Assembly (NCBI GenBank): GCA_036924285.1
Contig: JAYKYS010000012.1
Coordinates: 2,852,001 to 2,916,000 of the forward strand
Source: Asterella californica
Taxonomy: Eukaryota > Streptophyta > Marchantiopsida > Marchantiales > Aytoniaceae
Length of the DNA stretch: 64,000 nucleotides
Direction of reading: 5' to 3'
Shown here: one piece after another, positions 1 to 11,129 of the stretch
Position numbering within the stretch: the stretch's first letter is position 1
Layout of the letters: each line of letters starts with the position of its first letter
Translations under genes and position numbers: made by a program
The notes under the pieces: generated by a model
What the model saw: the letters and a program-made list of their open reading frames with translations, nothing else
Told to the model about the DNA's origin: nothing
Databases searched by the model: none

Positions 1-1102
1 GACTTCAGTCTAAGAGATAGTTAAACAAGCTACGACTTGGAGAGAGAAGATAGCAGAAGCTGAGTAGCAGACTTACCAGGGGATCTTTGGAGCATGTCTG
101 AATAAGATTGGGGAAGAGGAACGCCTGCCCGACATAAGACAGAGATGAGGCATCACCAAAACCACGTTTCTCTTTGACGAGAGTGTACCAGCAGACTAAG
201 GTCCGGTCTCAGTTTAAGTGGGGACGAAGATACTATGCACTATTTGCTATGTTGTGTGCCAATTTAGTACTCTCAGAACAAATATGTTTAGGACATGTGA
301 AAGCTGATATCGGACCTGTTCACAAGATTCAGTCGCCTGGAGTGGAAACCCACAGCAGCTGCCTTGTTGTCAACTCTTTTCGGGATCAGTCTGAAAAGGT
401 ATTTCTGGAGAGAATCTAGTCAAATCCTTGCTGAAAGGTTAGGACGAACGCATTCTATGGTAAATAGTCAAACTACTTCCTCAAGTTGCTGTCTCTTCTG
501 CTTTGTGTTAATCTTCTCAACTCATGTTGTTTCGTCCAACCAAGACGAGTGATGATCGAAAGGTTCCGGCATGCAGTTCTTCATAGTACATTATCTCTCT
601 CTCTGATTAAAGAGGCTGACATTATCTCTCTCTCTGATTAAAGAGGCTGATAGCCGCCCTTTCTCTTCTTACAAAAGCTATAGTGAATACTTCAGACTGT
701 TGATAGTCTTCAGTCCAACCCCACTAGAAATCATGGATGGATGTAGGATTGTGTTGCGTTGCTAGTACAGGAAAGTGGAGGAACTCACGCAAGAAGCAAG
801 TGAAGGCAGAGCGGAAGTCACAGAGGCGAAATTTCAGGTCCTTCGTCTACGAGATGGCTAACGGTTTAACGTACTCCCCTCAAAAATATGAGTTAGGTGC
901 ACGCTTCCAACATTCCAATACACAGACGATCCATCGAAATATCTTTGGGATGTGAAATATCCCTTAACTCCGGATACAGCCAGTCGTGCCGGCACATCTA
1001 GACTGAACTGCCAATCTCAGTCTGTTTCTATAGACGTAGATGAACTGTTTTGCCTCATGGAAATCACACTTTGCTGTAATCAGCACCGACGCGCACCCAG
1101 TA
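1..1102. other. Left flank, no gene recognised
   Basis: I see no protein family here. The longest open frames (174-419 and 737-955, plus strand) are under 90 codons and show no motif I know. The stretch is interrupted on its right by the copia insertion; its sequence continues after the element at 14974. It contains one short tandem repeat, listed separately. Confidence 0.5.
588..649. repeat. 31-bp perfect tandem duplication
   Basis: Two head-to-tail copies, 588-618 and 619-649, each beginning ACATTATCTCTCTC and ending AAAGAGGCTG. The copies look identical, so the duplication is probably recent. The internal CT run may have promoted slippage. Confidence 0.9.
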
Positions 1103-1107
1103 GTCGC
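1103..1107. repeat. Target-site duplication of the copia element, left copy
   Basis: GTCGC immediately before the left LTR, repeated at 14969-14973 after the right LTR. Five bases is the normal length for copia integrases. Its exact match confirms the element borders. Confidence 0.9.
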
Positions 1108-1365
1108 TGTTAAAGACTGTGCAAGCTAACTATGCACTGTAGTCGTAGTTTGCTCTAATTCCTAACCTAGTTAGTTTAGGGTTTGGGGACCCAACCTCAG
1201 TTTATCCCTTCCTTGTCTTTTTCTCGCCTGTATTAGTAAAGAGAGACTGATGACCCTCGCGGCATTCTCTTGTTTGATCTTCAGACTCTCTACACCTTTC
1301 TTCAATTCAGGCTTAGGCTATGGCTGCCTTGTCTTATGAGTGCTTATAGTTCCCTGATCTAAACA
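1108..1365 (+). repeat. Copia 5' LTR
   Basis: 258 bp, starts TGTTAAAGACTG and ends CTAAACA. It matches 14711-14968 along its whole length with about nine single-base differences and no length change. Confidence 0.95.
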
Positions 1366-1377
1366 TGGTATCAGAGC
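1366..1377 (+). promoter_or_regulatory. Copia primer-binding site (initiator Met tRNA type)
   Basis: TGGTATCAGAGC directly abuts the left LTR. This is the classic plant copia site complementary to the 3' end of initiator methionine tRNA, used to prime minus-strand DNA synthesis. Confidence 0.95.
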
Positions 1378-1864
1378 AGGAGAGGAAAGATGAGAGTGTT
1401 TGAGATCGAGAATGTGAAAGCGAGGTGACAGGATTTTCTGACATTTTCGATTTTTCAGCAAGGTCGAACCTACCAAAGTGGAGTGAAACCCTAAACACAG
1501 AAAGGTGATTTTGGAGGTCCTCCACTCTGTTTTAGCATCTGAAAACAGGTGGAAAGTGATAGAAATTTGTAGGTAGGGACTCTGTAGGGATTCGCCGTCA
1601 GCTATCGAGAGAAATTTTCATTTTCTCAATCGGAGGTCGTATGCAGAAGTTGCTGATTTCGCCGTTTAGGTCAACACGACTTTGACCGCTGTTTTGAAGG
1701 CCTTAACGATCGATTTTGGTCATTCTGACGGTTGCGGATCGAATGACCTAGCAGCCGAGGATTTATTTCATTTGCGATTTACTTCTGCGATATCTTTCCA
1801 TCGCCACATTTCTCGATTCATTCTGAGTTTGTTCGCAAATTCGACGTCTGTCGTCTATAGCATC

Positions 1865-2731
1865 ATGAGTGGCAAGATAGACACATTCTCAGGCATCACA
1901 GGTGAACCTCTTGGCAAGAACAACTACTCGATATGGAAATATCGAATTACTGCCTTTCTCAAGGGGCAGGGACTCCATGGTCTTGTCACAGGCACTGACA
2001 GCAAACCACCTGAGGATGCTGGAGATCCGATTGTTGCTGAATGGAACAGACGTGCTCAGCAAGCTGTGCACTACATGTCGTTGTGTGTTTCGCCTCAGAT
2101 GTTTGGTTACATACAGACAGTCGACACTCCTAAGGAAGTTTGGGATGCTTTGGCGAATGTGTTCCAGACATCAACCAAAGCACGCAAGTTGCAACTGAAG
2201 CAGCAGCTTCTGGAGGTCAAGAAAGGTACTTCGATGATCACAGATTATGTCTACTTGATCAGAGGTCTAGTCGAACAATTGAGCAGCATTGGTGTGAAGG
2301 TCGAAGATGATGATCTCATTCTCCATACCATTCAAGGACTTGGTAAGGAATACAAGACCTTCGAAACTTCTATTGCTGTTAGGGATACTTATCCCACATT
2401 TGAAGAACTAGTGTCTATGCTAGTATCAGAAGAAATGAGACTATTGAGTGCAGCTGGTCAAAATTCGACTCCAGAGCAAGCCCTGTTCGCTGGTAGGGGC
2501 AGAGGCAAAGGTCGAGGCAGAGATAGAGGAAGAAGCAACTCCTTTGGCAACAACCTCAATATATCCAAAACAAAGGTTTTGCAGATACTCGTTCTTGCAA
2601 CTACTGCAACAAGGCGGGTCACCTTGAGAAGAACTGCTTCAGGAAGCAGAATGACATCAAGGCTGGTAAGCAACTTCAAAATTCGAACTTTGCTTCCATG
2701 GAGGACTCTCATTCAGATGGTAGTATGTTAA
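1865..2731 (+). pseudogene. Copia gag, frameshifted before its zinc knuckle
   Basis: Gag forms the particle that packages the element RNA. I take ATG 1865 as the start because the copia Gag pattern begins there (NYSIWKYRITAFLKGQGL, then W-D-A-L and the LKQQL helix). An upstream in-frame ATG at 1682 gives a longer leader with no similarity I see. The frame runs through an RG-rich stretch (about 2490-2545) and then loses homology. The zinc knuckle CNYCNKAGHLEKNC (from 2596) is in the next frame, the same as the protease/integrase frame, so one base was gained or lost between about 2530 and 2595. Intact copia elements usually have one continuous gag-pol frame. Confidence 0.85.
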
Positions 2732-4188
2732 CCATGCAGCATGTCATGGGTGTTATGACCAAATCTGCTGAAAGCTGGTACATAGACTCCGGTTGCTCAA
2801 ATCACATGACTGCACAAGGAGACTGGTTCAGTAGCAAAGATCCTGTGAAGACTCCAGCAAATGTCTACACTGGTGATGGTACTCAACATCCGATTACTCA
2901 TCTCGGTACTGTACCTATCTCTGTTTCATCCTCGAAAATCTCAGCTTTAAGAGATGTTTTGTATGTTCCTACCATAACCAAGAATTTGGTCTCAGTAGGT
3001 CAGATTGTTGAACAAGGTTATGAGGTTAGATTCAACAAGCATGGTTGTTTTGTTCAAACTGAAGACCACATTGTAGTGGCCAAAGGAACCAAGGTTGGTA
3101 GGCTCTTCAAGTTAGACGCAACTATATCATCAACTGAGACTGTCATGTTGATAGACGGTTCTCAGATTTCGACTTTACAGTTGTGGCATAAGAGGTTTGG
3201 ACATATGAACTTCCCATGCCTTAAGGCTTTACTTACTTCTAATCTAGTTGTAGGTATTCCGAAATTCACAGATGCTATTCCTATAGAGGTCTGTGAAGCT
3301 TGTCAGTTTGGTAAGCAGGCTAGGCAACCCTTCTCTCATAAGGGCACTAGAGCTTCTACTGTGTTAGAGCTTATTCACGAAGATGTTTGGACAGCTTCTC
3401 AAGCGAGTATGCAAGGTTCTCAGTACTTCGTCTCATTCATTGACGATTGTTCGAGATTCACTTGGGTCTACTTCTTGAAGGTCAAGTCAGATGTCTTTGC
3501 TGTGTTTCAGTCGTTTAAGAGCCTAGTAGAGAAGCAGTTCAAGCATAGCATCCTTCGTCTACGTTCTGATGGAGGAGGCGAGTTCATTTTTGGCCAGTTT
3601 GATACCTTTCTGCAACAACATGGCATAAAAAGAGAAGTCACATGCAGCTACAGCCCTCAGCAAAATGGAGTTGCAGAGCGCAAGAACAGACATATTGCTG
3701 AATGCGCTAGAGCTTTGCTCAATGAGAAAGCTATGCCTAAGTATTACTGGGCAGAAGCTGTCTCCACTGCTGTTTATCTTATGAACAGGTCTCCAACTGC
3801 AGCAGTTCATAAGAAGACACCATTTGAGGTACTGTACAATCAACAGCCGGATATTGCTTCCCTAAGGGTATTTGGGAGTGTCTGCTTTGTTCATATATCA
3901 GGTGAAAGACGTAGTAAGTTGGATCCGAAAGCTTGGAAGTGTGTGTTTTTAGGTTATGCTTCAGATCGAAAGGGCTATAGATGCTATGATCCCATTTCAA
4001 ATACCTTGCATGTAAGCAGAGATGTTGTCTTTGATGAAACCAAGTCCTGGTTCAAATCTACATCCATCGCTGTAGAACCTGTTCCACCAATAGCACCTAC
4101 TTCACAGTCTACTACCTCTACTGCTTTCACATCCTCTGAGAACTCCTTGGTCTGGACAGGTTATTGCACCACCTACTCAATCCACTAG
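2527..4188 (+). pseudogene. Copia zinc knuckle, protease and integrase
   Basis: The frame opens after a stop at 2524-2526. In order: a CCHC knuckle at about 2596; an aspartic protease core WYIDSGCSNHMT at about 2776; the GAG-pre-integrase zinc site with LWHKRFGHMN and CEACQFGKQ; then the integrase core with HEDVW (first Asp), FIDDCSRFTWVYF, LRSDGGGEF (second Asp) and NGVAERKNRH (Glu). The frame ends in TAG at 4186-4188, about 125 bp before the gypsy insertion point at 4313, and its last residues no longer look like copia, so a second frameshift lies near 4140. The reverse transcriptase part continues beyond the inserted element at 13059. Confidence 0.9.
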
Positions 4189-4313
4189 CTCTCATCCTGT
4201 ATTACAACAGATGGCAGATCCTGCACAATCTTTGTCTCCAATAGATGATCAAGTTACCACTTCATCTCAGCCTTTTAGAGTTAAGACTACTCCTTCAGCT
4301 CAGATGACTGATC

Positions 4314-5218
4314 TGTAATGACCTATGTTACACATAAGAAGTTTGTCTATTAGTAAGGTGTTTAGTTATAACTAAGTGTTGAGAATGTTTATTGGCTGCC
4401 AAAGTACTTTAGGGATGTATCAAGTTAGTCATGACTAGCTAAAAGTTAGTTATGGTTAAACTTAGCTGTACTTTTGGCAGAATTCAGATATTTGCTAAAG
4501 AGTGAGCACTACTATCTTGTCATCTTGTCTAAAAGGTAGAAAGGAGGTGGAAAGTATCCCTTATCTCCTTTTTGACTTGATATTAGTGGTTGGATTAAAG
4601 TTGTGGACTTTGTGGGCATTAAAAACAAGAAGAGATTCCACATGTTTCCTTTTTAGTGGGTCCTAGTGTAGAGGGGGGTGGAAATTCGAGATTCCTTGAG
4701 AATATTCCAGAATCCTTCTAGAAGTTGTTGACTTTGAAGGAATAAGCCCATGTGAAAAGGTAAAAAGCCCATGTGATTAATGCTTTTACCTTAAGTAATA
4801 TCTTAGTAAAACCCGGTAAAAGTAGTTACGGCTGAGTTACCGGGGGTACCAAAGTAAAAACCTAGAATGTATAAATAGAGGAGTAGAGAAGAGCTCCTCA
4901 TCCTTGTTTTCACATTGTACAACTTGAGTAATATAGAGAGTGTGGGATATTTTTAGCATGTGAGAACTTGAGAGACGTCGTTAGAATGGAGGATTTTAGT
5001 TGATAAGTTTAAGGAGATTTTTAGTTGATAAGTTTGTGGGTGTATGAATGAATGAACTCAGCATTTTCCCTTCAAGTTCATGGTGTGCTTCCATCAAAGC
5101 CATCAGAGGTGACCCCTGAGTGAGAGACAGGCCCGACATGTTGCAGATTCGTGGATGACGATCGTGGAGGTTGAGAGATCGGGGGGTAGTTGATCGATAG
5201 GACCGCGGAGGGTTTACA
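4314..5218 (+). repeat. Gypsy 5' LTR
   Basis: 905 bp, starts TGTAATGACC and ends GGGTTTACA. It is nearly identical to 12149-13058. The main difference is a short replaced segment near 4915 that is 5 bases longer in the right copy. Confidence 0.95.
4870..4878 (+). promoter_or_regulatory. TATA box of gypsy 5' LTR
   Basis: TATAAATAG within the LTR, followed by GA-rich leader. The same box is at 12705-12713 in the right LTR. A start of transcription about 30 bp downstream is expected; this is inference from the motif. Confidence 0.7.
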
Positions 5219-5222
5219 TTTT

Positions 5223-5239
5223 TGGTTCCGTTGCCGGGA
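5223..5239 (+). promoter_or_regulatory. Gypsy primer-binding site
   Basis: TGGTTCCGTTGCCGGGA starts four bases after the left LTR. It resembles the TGGCGCCGTTGCCGGGG site common in plant gypsy elements, with CG replaced by TT. Which tRNA primes this variant cannot be decided here. Confidence 0.7.
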
Positions 5240-5514
5240 CCTCACTTGAAGGGATCGTTGAATGATGTTTAGAGTTCACTTCTATATTCGACAAAAGGAG
5301 ATTATGAGAGAGCACATGGAGAGAACGTTGGGAGGAGAGAGAGCTAACGCGATGTTAGCAACGTTAGAACCTTTCGTGTATCCCGTAGTGATATATGACG
5401 CGTTCGAAGTCATTCTTTACATCTTGTTCACTTAGAAATGGTTTGAGGAGAGTTGAAAGAGGGTGCAACAAGAGTTGTAGAGAAAGGAGGAGAGAAAAGT
5501 TATTAGAGGAGATA

Positions 5515-5960
5515 AATTTGTGAGTATAGAAATTCTGCTCTCTGGAAAATTTGTACAGTCGCTGTCAACTTTTCTGTGAATTTTATTTTCCTGAGAAACT
5601 TTCCAGTGTTTTAGATTGGCTGATAACCTATCTAAGACAAAAGAAATCATAGGAAAAGGTGGTCTAGAGAGGGAGCAATGAATTTTCAAAGTTGAAGGGG
5701 TCTATTCGTGAGAGTTGAGGAATTCTGTTATCTGAAAACATTTTATAGTCATTGTCAGATTTTCTGTGAATTTTATTTTCCTGAGAAACTTTCCAGTGTT
5801 TTAGAGTGGCTGATAGGCTATCCAGGACAAAAGAAATCATGAGAAGATGTGGTCTGAAGAGAGAGAAAGAATTTTTCAAAGTAGAGGGGGTTGACAACCA
5901 TGAGGGAAGTGAAAATATACAAATTTCAGTTCTCTGAAAATTTGTACAGTCATCACCATC
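5515..5960. repeat. 190-bp tandem repeats in gypsy leader
   Basis: Two clear copies and a partial third. The block TTTTCTGTGAATTTTATTTT occurs at 5570 and again at 5760, a period of 190 bp. The partial third copy is about 5920-5990. The repeat lies between the primer site and the first open frame of the element and shows no convincing coding frame on the plus strand. Confidence 0.8.
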
Positions 5961-6106
5961 TCTTCTGATTAAGGAAGTTTCTGTTGAAACTTCATGATTT
6001 AGTAGCTTGGAGGTTGAGCTACTGGAGACCACAAAAATCTTGGAGAGATCTCTTACCAACTAAGAGATATACGTTTCGGCATACAAGGAGGTCTTGAAGA
6101 TACTTC

Positions 6107-6424
6107 ATGGGGAATCCAGTTCGAATGACGAGGTGGAAGAAGAGACGTTTAGGAGTTCGAACAGAGACGGAGAAGCCCAAGTTAAGTATAGATGAGTTAC
6201 GAACCCGCATCTATAGCACTTGGGGTGTCCTCTTTACCTTATACGAAGAAGCTTCCGCGACCATTGGCACAGATTTGAAGAAAGCCGAGTTTAAAGCATC
6301 ATTCACTGTGGAGGCCACGAATGCTCCTGGTGAAGTAGAGTTGGATCCTTACAAGAGTGAGTTCAAGATGTCTGTTGTGATTAGTACAAACGATGGTGAG
6401 GAGGATCATATCTTCGATAGTTAA
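6107..6424 (+). CDS. Unrecognised leader ORF of gypsy element (105 codons)
   Basis: An open frame upstream of gag inside the gypsy element. The product is charged, with a basic N-terminal stretch (TRWKKRRLGVRTETEKPK) and an acidic C-terminus (NDGEEDHIFDS). I recognise no domain. Its place between the leader repeats and a zinc-finger frame at 6728 suggests an accessory Gag-like product, or an N-terminal part of Gag cut off by decay. Nothing shows that it is translated. Confidence 0.4.
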   Translation: MGNPVRMTRWKKRRLGVRTETEKPKLSIDELRTRIYSTWGVLFTLYEEASATIGTDLKKAEFKASFTVEATNAPGEVELDPYKSEFKMSVVISTNDGEEDHIFDS

Positions 6425-6727
6425 TTTTAGATTAGATTTTATTTCGTGTATAGCATGTATAATACACGATTTCCAATATAAAGCTCGGAAGAGTTAAGAA
6501 AGTGAGGTAGAATTATTTTCCTCTATGATATTTTGTCCACTTAATGGTTGAGAAGGTGCAACATGAGTGGAAATTCAAAAGATTGAAAAGTTAGACTTAG
6601 AAACCTTCCTCAAGGTTTAGATGTCATAGTAAGTGTCGGAGAAAGTTCGAGAGAGATTATCGTCGAGTTTGAAAACCCTAGTACTAAACCTCAAGTAGAA
6701 TCTCCGAGGAGAAGAGTAGAAACCGAC

Positions 6728-7039
6728 TTGTGGTGTTATTTCTGTAGAGGGTTGGGACACAAAGTAGTGAATTGTCCAACTAGAATCAGAACCGAGAGAG
6801 CTAAAGAGAAGCGGGAGTTTACTGATTTAAGTCTTCGAGTGGGTCTATCGTCACCAGCGCCAATTCATCTTCTAGGCGAAGATCCTTGTCCAAGTTGTGG
6901 AGTGGGTGATCTATCCAGAGGACACAAGTGCGTCGATGTGGCCGCCCTACTTACGTCAGTAGTCGAGAAGTTGGACAAGACTCAAAGAGCTGAGACGGAG
7001 AAGTTGTCGACTTCAAAAGAGGACTCAGCTGAGTTGTGA
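6728..7039 (+). CDS. Leader ORF with CCHC zinc knuckle and CxxC motif
   Basis: About 100 codons. Near the start is a clean retroviral-type knuckle, CYFCRGLGHKVVNC (C-x2-C-x4-H-x4-C), and about 45 residues later CPSCGVGDLSRGHKC, a second possible metal site. Knuckles of this type bind RNA or single-stranded DNA. The element has another knuckle after its proper Gag (near 8145), so this would be an additional nucleic-acid-binding product upstream of Gag. The frame continues upstream of the first ATG in the same reading phase only briefly, so the start is uncertain. Confidence 0.5.
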   Translation: MWCYFCRGLGHKVVNCPTRIRTERAKEKREFTDLSLRVGLSSPAPIHLLGEDPCPSCGVGDLSRGHKCVDVAALLTSVVEKLDKTQRAETEKLSTSKEDSAEL

Positions 7040-7252
7040 TGGAGATCGTCATTCGGATGGTGGAGAAGGCGGTGATGCGACTCAGGCTCATGATTACCTT
7101 GGGAGAAGAGATGGCACAAGAGGTGTTGTTACAACCATTTCCTTTCATTTTACCTATGGTAGATTATTCGCGAATGGAATTGGTGATGTTCGTACTCTTT
7201 TAGCGAGTAGTTATTGCACAAAAATTAGAAGGGTAGAAAGAATAGTTACAAG

Positions 7253-7849
7253 ATGGGGAAGTTACCAGTGTTTCATGGGAAGGACAATGAAGATGTAGAA
7301 CCATTTGTACGAGACTTCAAAAGGGGTTGCATCGGAAACAACGTGAGAAGGAAGGAAGAATGGGTGTTGTTACTGCCAGAGTTTTTAGAAGATTTTGCTC
7401 TTACGTGGTATGACGACCGAGTGAAGAGCAAGACACCTGGTGCAGTTGAGGACACATGAGAGACGTTGAGTAATGCACTCATCGAAGAATTTCTTCCAGA
7501 AGAGAGTTATGAGAAGCTCATGGTGGAGCTTACTCATTTGAAGCAACGGGACGACGAGAAAGTTCGGCAATATGCCGAAAGGGTGGATAAGTTGGAGCAA
7601 CGGTTTCGGACGGTCCTACGGAAGAGTGGAGACAATGTGGAGCTAACGATGGCGGGGATTGGAGCAGTGTTGACCAAGAACTTGGTGGGAGGATTGAGGC
7701 CTTCAATTCGAACCCAAGTGAGGTACGAGAAGCCAACAACCAAAGCGGAGGCCATCAAGATTGCGACAAACATGGAAGAGAGTTTGGATGAAGGAGATAT
7801 CATCCAACCTCATCATGATGCTCTGGTGTCACTCCGACTCCTGGTGTAG
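7253..7849 (+). pseudogene. Gypsy gag with internal TGA
   Basis: Starts at ATG 7253 with KLPVFHGKDNEDVEPFVRDF and continues with LTWYDDRV and later LTHLKQRDDEKVRQYAERVDKL, the pattern of the plant gypsy Gag (retrotransposon gag domain). The frame is broken by TGA at 7457-7459 in the context ACA-TGA-GAG-ACG, where family members usually carry Trp (TGG). Translation pattern resumes at once in the same frame to 7849. A frameshift then separates it from the frame starting at 7855, which carries the C-terminal Gag zinc knuckle. Confidence 0.85.
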
Positions 7850-7854
7850 CCACA

Positions 7855-10170
7855 ATGATCGCACCTGCACCATCACAATTGGTGATTGCTTCAACGTCAG
7901 CTCCTACTCCAACGGTGGTGCCAAGACCGTTTGTCCCAACAACGATGTCTACTGCCACCTCTGATTTTCATGCCGAGCTGAAGAGCATCACCGATACTCT
8001 TGCGGATCTCAAGATAAACGTGGTGCAGTTACGAGAATGGAGGAACAAAGGTGGAGGAGGAGGTCAAAGAGGTTACGACAACAATCCTAACCGAGGAAAT
8101 CAAGGTAACTTTGGAGGCAACCAAGGTAACTTTGGAGGAATCACTTGTTGGACGTGTGGAGGTTCTCATTTCCAGCGAAATTGTCCTAACAACGGAGCAA
8201 GAGGTGCCGAAGCTATCAGAATGAATGTGGGTGGAGGAAATCCATCACAAGGACGAGACAAGGGGGTGGCTACTATCGATGTCGTGCGAGATCCCATCTA
8301 CGAGAAAGGAGAGAGTTCAAACTCTTCTCATGCACCGGTGGAGCTTTTAGCTCAAGAAAGGAAAAGAACTAGATTTTCTGATGAACCGGTTTTCATGGAG
8401 GAGTCAGCAAGTAGAAGTACTCGTTCGAGTAATGTTTCGAGTACACCAAGGGAGCCAAGAAGGAAGCTAGGGATGGCGGATTTCACCATTTCATCTTCCC
8501 AAGCGGGATATGATGTGGTTGAAGATGTGGGTGCTCAGAAAGCCAACATCACTGTTGGACAACTGATCGCACTTAATCCCAGCTTACGAAGAGAACTCAG
8601 AGGAGGACTGAGTTCTAAGAGAAACAAGAAGAAGAAACCCAAGAGCAAGACATCAAAGTCTGTGGGAGTTGGTGTGGTGGATGTGCATGCTTCAGAGGTA
8701 TGCACTAGGGCTTCAAAGATTGAAGTCCGGTTGAATGGTCACTACGTCTCTGACGTATTGGTGGATGGAGGATCGGCTGTCAACGCCATATCGGAGAGGT
8801 TGATGAAGAAGTTGGAGATGGAACCAACTCGTCCGGCTAGCATTGTCGTGGGGATGGCTAACAAGCAACGGGTAAGACCTCTTGGTGTGTTAGAGAAGGT
8901 GGTCGTGTCTGTGATGGGAGTTCAAACGTTGATGTCCTTTCAAGTGTTAAAGGACTCTAGTTATGATTTGCTCCTAGGTAGGCCTTGGTTGAGAGCTGTG
9001 CGCACCACTGATAGGTGGCACAAGGGATACTTACGGATTGGGCCTAGAGATCATAGAGTGATAGTTCCTCTCTCGAGTGTTGGAGTTGTGACTTCTGACT
9101 CTGATAGACCCACTAGTGACTACTGGGAATCTGATACGGAGGATGATCAGAGTGTATCAGAAGTAGATACCGGAGATTCTTACGATCAAGAATCCTCGTC
9201 TGAGGACGAAGGATTTGGTCGAGATGAATCATTACATCAGCTTAGTGCTATTGACTTGTTGCCTCGACCAGCAGTGGAGAAAGATCCTGACAAAGAAGAG
9301 TTGAGTGAGGCAGAGATTGTGAGAAGACTCTCTACCCTGAAGTTTGGTATCAATGTCACTCAAGAAGAGAAAAGTAGATTCCTAGATATATTTCGAAAAT
9401 ATATCCATGTGTTTGCTTTCAGCTACAAGGATTTGAAGGAGATGACTCTCAAGACTCATCGAATCGAATTGGAGGAGCACGCAAGACCAGTTCGACAGAA
9501 GCAGAGAAGGATCAATTCCACAACGGCAATGATGGTCAAGGAGGAGATAGACAAGTTGAAGGAGGCGAGTTTCATCTATGAGGTGGAGAACTCAGAATGG
9601 GTTTCACCCATTGTGATTGTCAAGAAGAAGAATGGTAAGCTGCGAGTGTGCATAGACTATAAGAAGCTGAATGCAGTTACCAAGAAGGATTATTATCCTC
9701 TACCATTTATAGATGAGATTTTGGAGGAAGTTGCTGGTCATGAGTGGTACAGCTTTGGTGATGGTTATAGTGGGTATAACCAGATCAAGATAGCACAGGA
9801 GTACCAACAGTTGACTACTTTCACTACTCCTTGGGGAACATTTGCATTTCGGGTGATGCCATTCGGATTGTGTAATGCTCCGGCCACGTTTCAAAGGTTC
9901 ATGAACAAGGTGTTTGAACCATTCATAGGAAAGTTTGTTCGAGATTTCATTGACGATTTCTGTGTGTACGGACGAAAGGAGGACCACTTTGATCATGTGA
10001 TCAAAGTTTTGCAGCGGTTGGAGCAAGCCAACGCTTCTCTAAATCTAGAGAAGTGCATCTTTGGCTGCGAAGAAGGTCTGCTGTTAGGGCACATCATTTC
10101 CAAGAATGGGATTGCGGTAGATCCTGAGAATGTGAAGAAGATTGTGGATCTTCCATTTCGATCAACTTGA
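7855..10170 (+). pseudogene. Gypsy zinc knuckle, protease and reverse transcriptase
   Basis: A 771-codon frame. It begins with a glycine-rich region containing a repeated GNQGNFGG unit, then the knuckle CWTCGGSHFQRNC (C-x2-C-x3-H-x4-C spacing, one residue shorter than usual). The protease has LVDGGSAVNAI (DGG where many have DTG or DSG) and LLGRPWL. Reverse transcriptase follows with SPIVIVKKKNGKLRVCIDY, PLPFIDEIL, DGYSGYNQI, FGLCNAPATFQRFM and the catalytic FIDDF at 9946-9960. Near 10150 the frame loses homology and RNase H resumes in another frame from about 10167, so a frameshift separates them. Confidence 0.9.
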
Positions 10171-11129
10171 CAAAGTTGAGGCAGTTTCTTGGCATGGTTG
10201 GATATTATCGTAGGTTTGTCTTTTCTTTCTCAAACAAAGCAATAGCTTTGACTATGTACATGAAGAAGGGAGTTGATTTTGACTTGATAGTGCATGATCA
10301 GAAGGCAAAGGAAGCATTTGAGGAGCTCAAAAAGGCATTAGTGACAGCTCCTATACTTGCTAAACCTGAGTGGAGTAAAGCATTTATTCTGTATACGGAT
10401 GCCTCCAATGTAGCAATCGGATGTACATTAAGTCAGCTAGATGGAGCTGGGCATGATCATCCTATAGCTTATGCTAGTAGGCAGATGGTTCCAGCGGAGA
10501 AGAATTACTCCGTGACTGAACGAGAAGGATTAGCGGTGATCTTTGGATTGAAGAAATTTCGACACTACTTGCTAGGAGGGAAATTTTCCATAGTCACAGA
10601 TCACAAGGCTTTAAAGTATATCTTTAATAAGCATAATGCCGAAGGTCGTATTGCTCGTTGGAAGATCCTTCTAACAGAATACGATTATGTGATCGAAGAT
10701 AGACCAGGGAAGAAGCATGTGAATGCTGATCTTTTGTCAAGGGCTTATGATGATGAGGGAGAAGAACCGTTTGATGATTCATTTCCAGACGAGCATCTGA
10801 TGACCATCACAAGCATCGAGGAGATACCAGACGAGTACAAGGAAATCTGGAGTTTCCTTGTAGATGGCTCTTTTCCAGAAGGTATGCATACCCGAGAACG
10901 TAACGCGTTGATCAAGAGATGCAAACCTTACACCATGGTGGAGGAAATTCTGTTTCATCAAGGAGCAGATGGGTTACTAAGGAGAGCAGTTGGTCAGAAG
11001 GAGGCATTCAAGCTAATGCACGAGTTTCACGACGGAACTGTTTGCGGAGGTCACTTTGCTGGTAAGATAACAGCCTTCAAGATTTTGGATGCGGGTTATC
11101 ACTGGAGAGGGATTTTCAAAGAGTGTTAG
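10167..11129 (+). pseudogene. Gypsy RT connection, RNase H and integrase zinc domain
   Basis: Begins with LRQFLGMVGYYRRF, the conserved segment after the reverse transcriptase palm, then RNase H with ILYTDASNVAIG, NYSVTEREGLAVIFGLKKFR, HYLLGGKFSIVTDHKAL and a basic tail KKHVNADLLSR. Downstream it enters the integrase HHCC zinc domain (HEFHDGTVCGGHFAGKIT). The frame stops just after GIFKEC and the partner cysteines (CKTCDVC) are in the frame beginning at 11123, so another frameshift splits the zinc domain. Confidence 0.9.

Noticed and set aside
1682..1864. Upstream ATG 1682 as the copia gag start
   Set aside because: The 61 added codons show no Gag similarity; the family pattern starts at ATG 1865.
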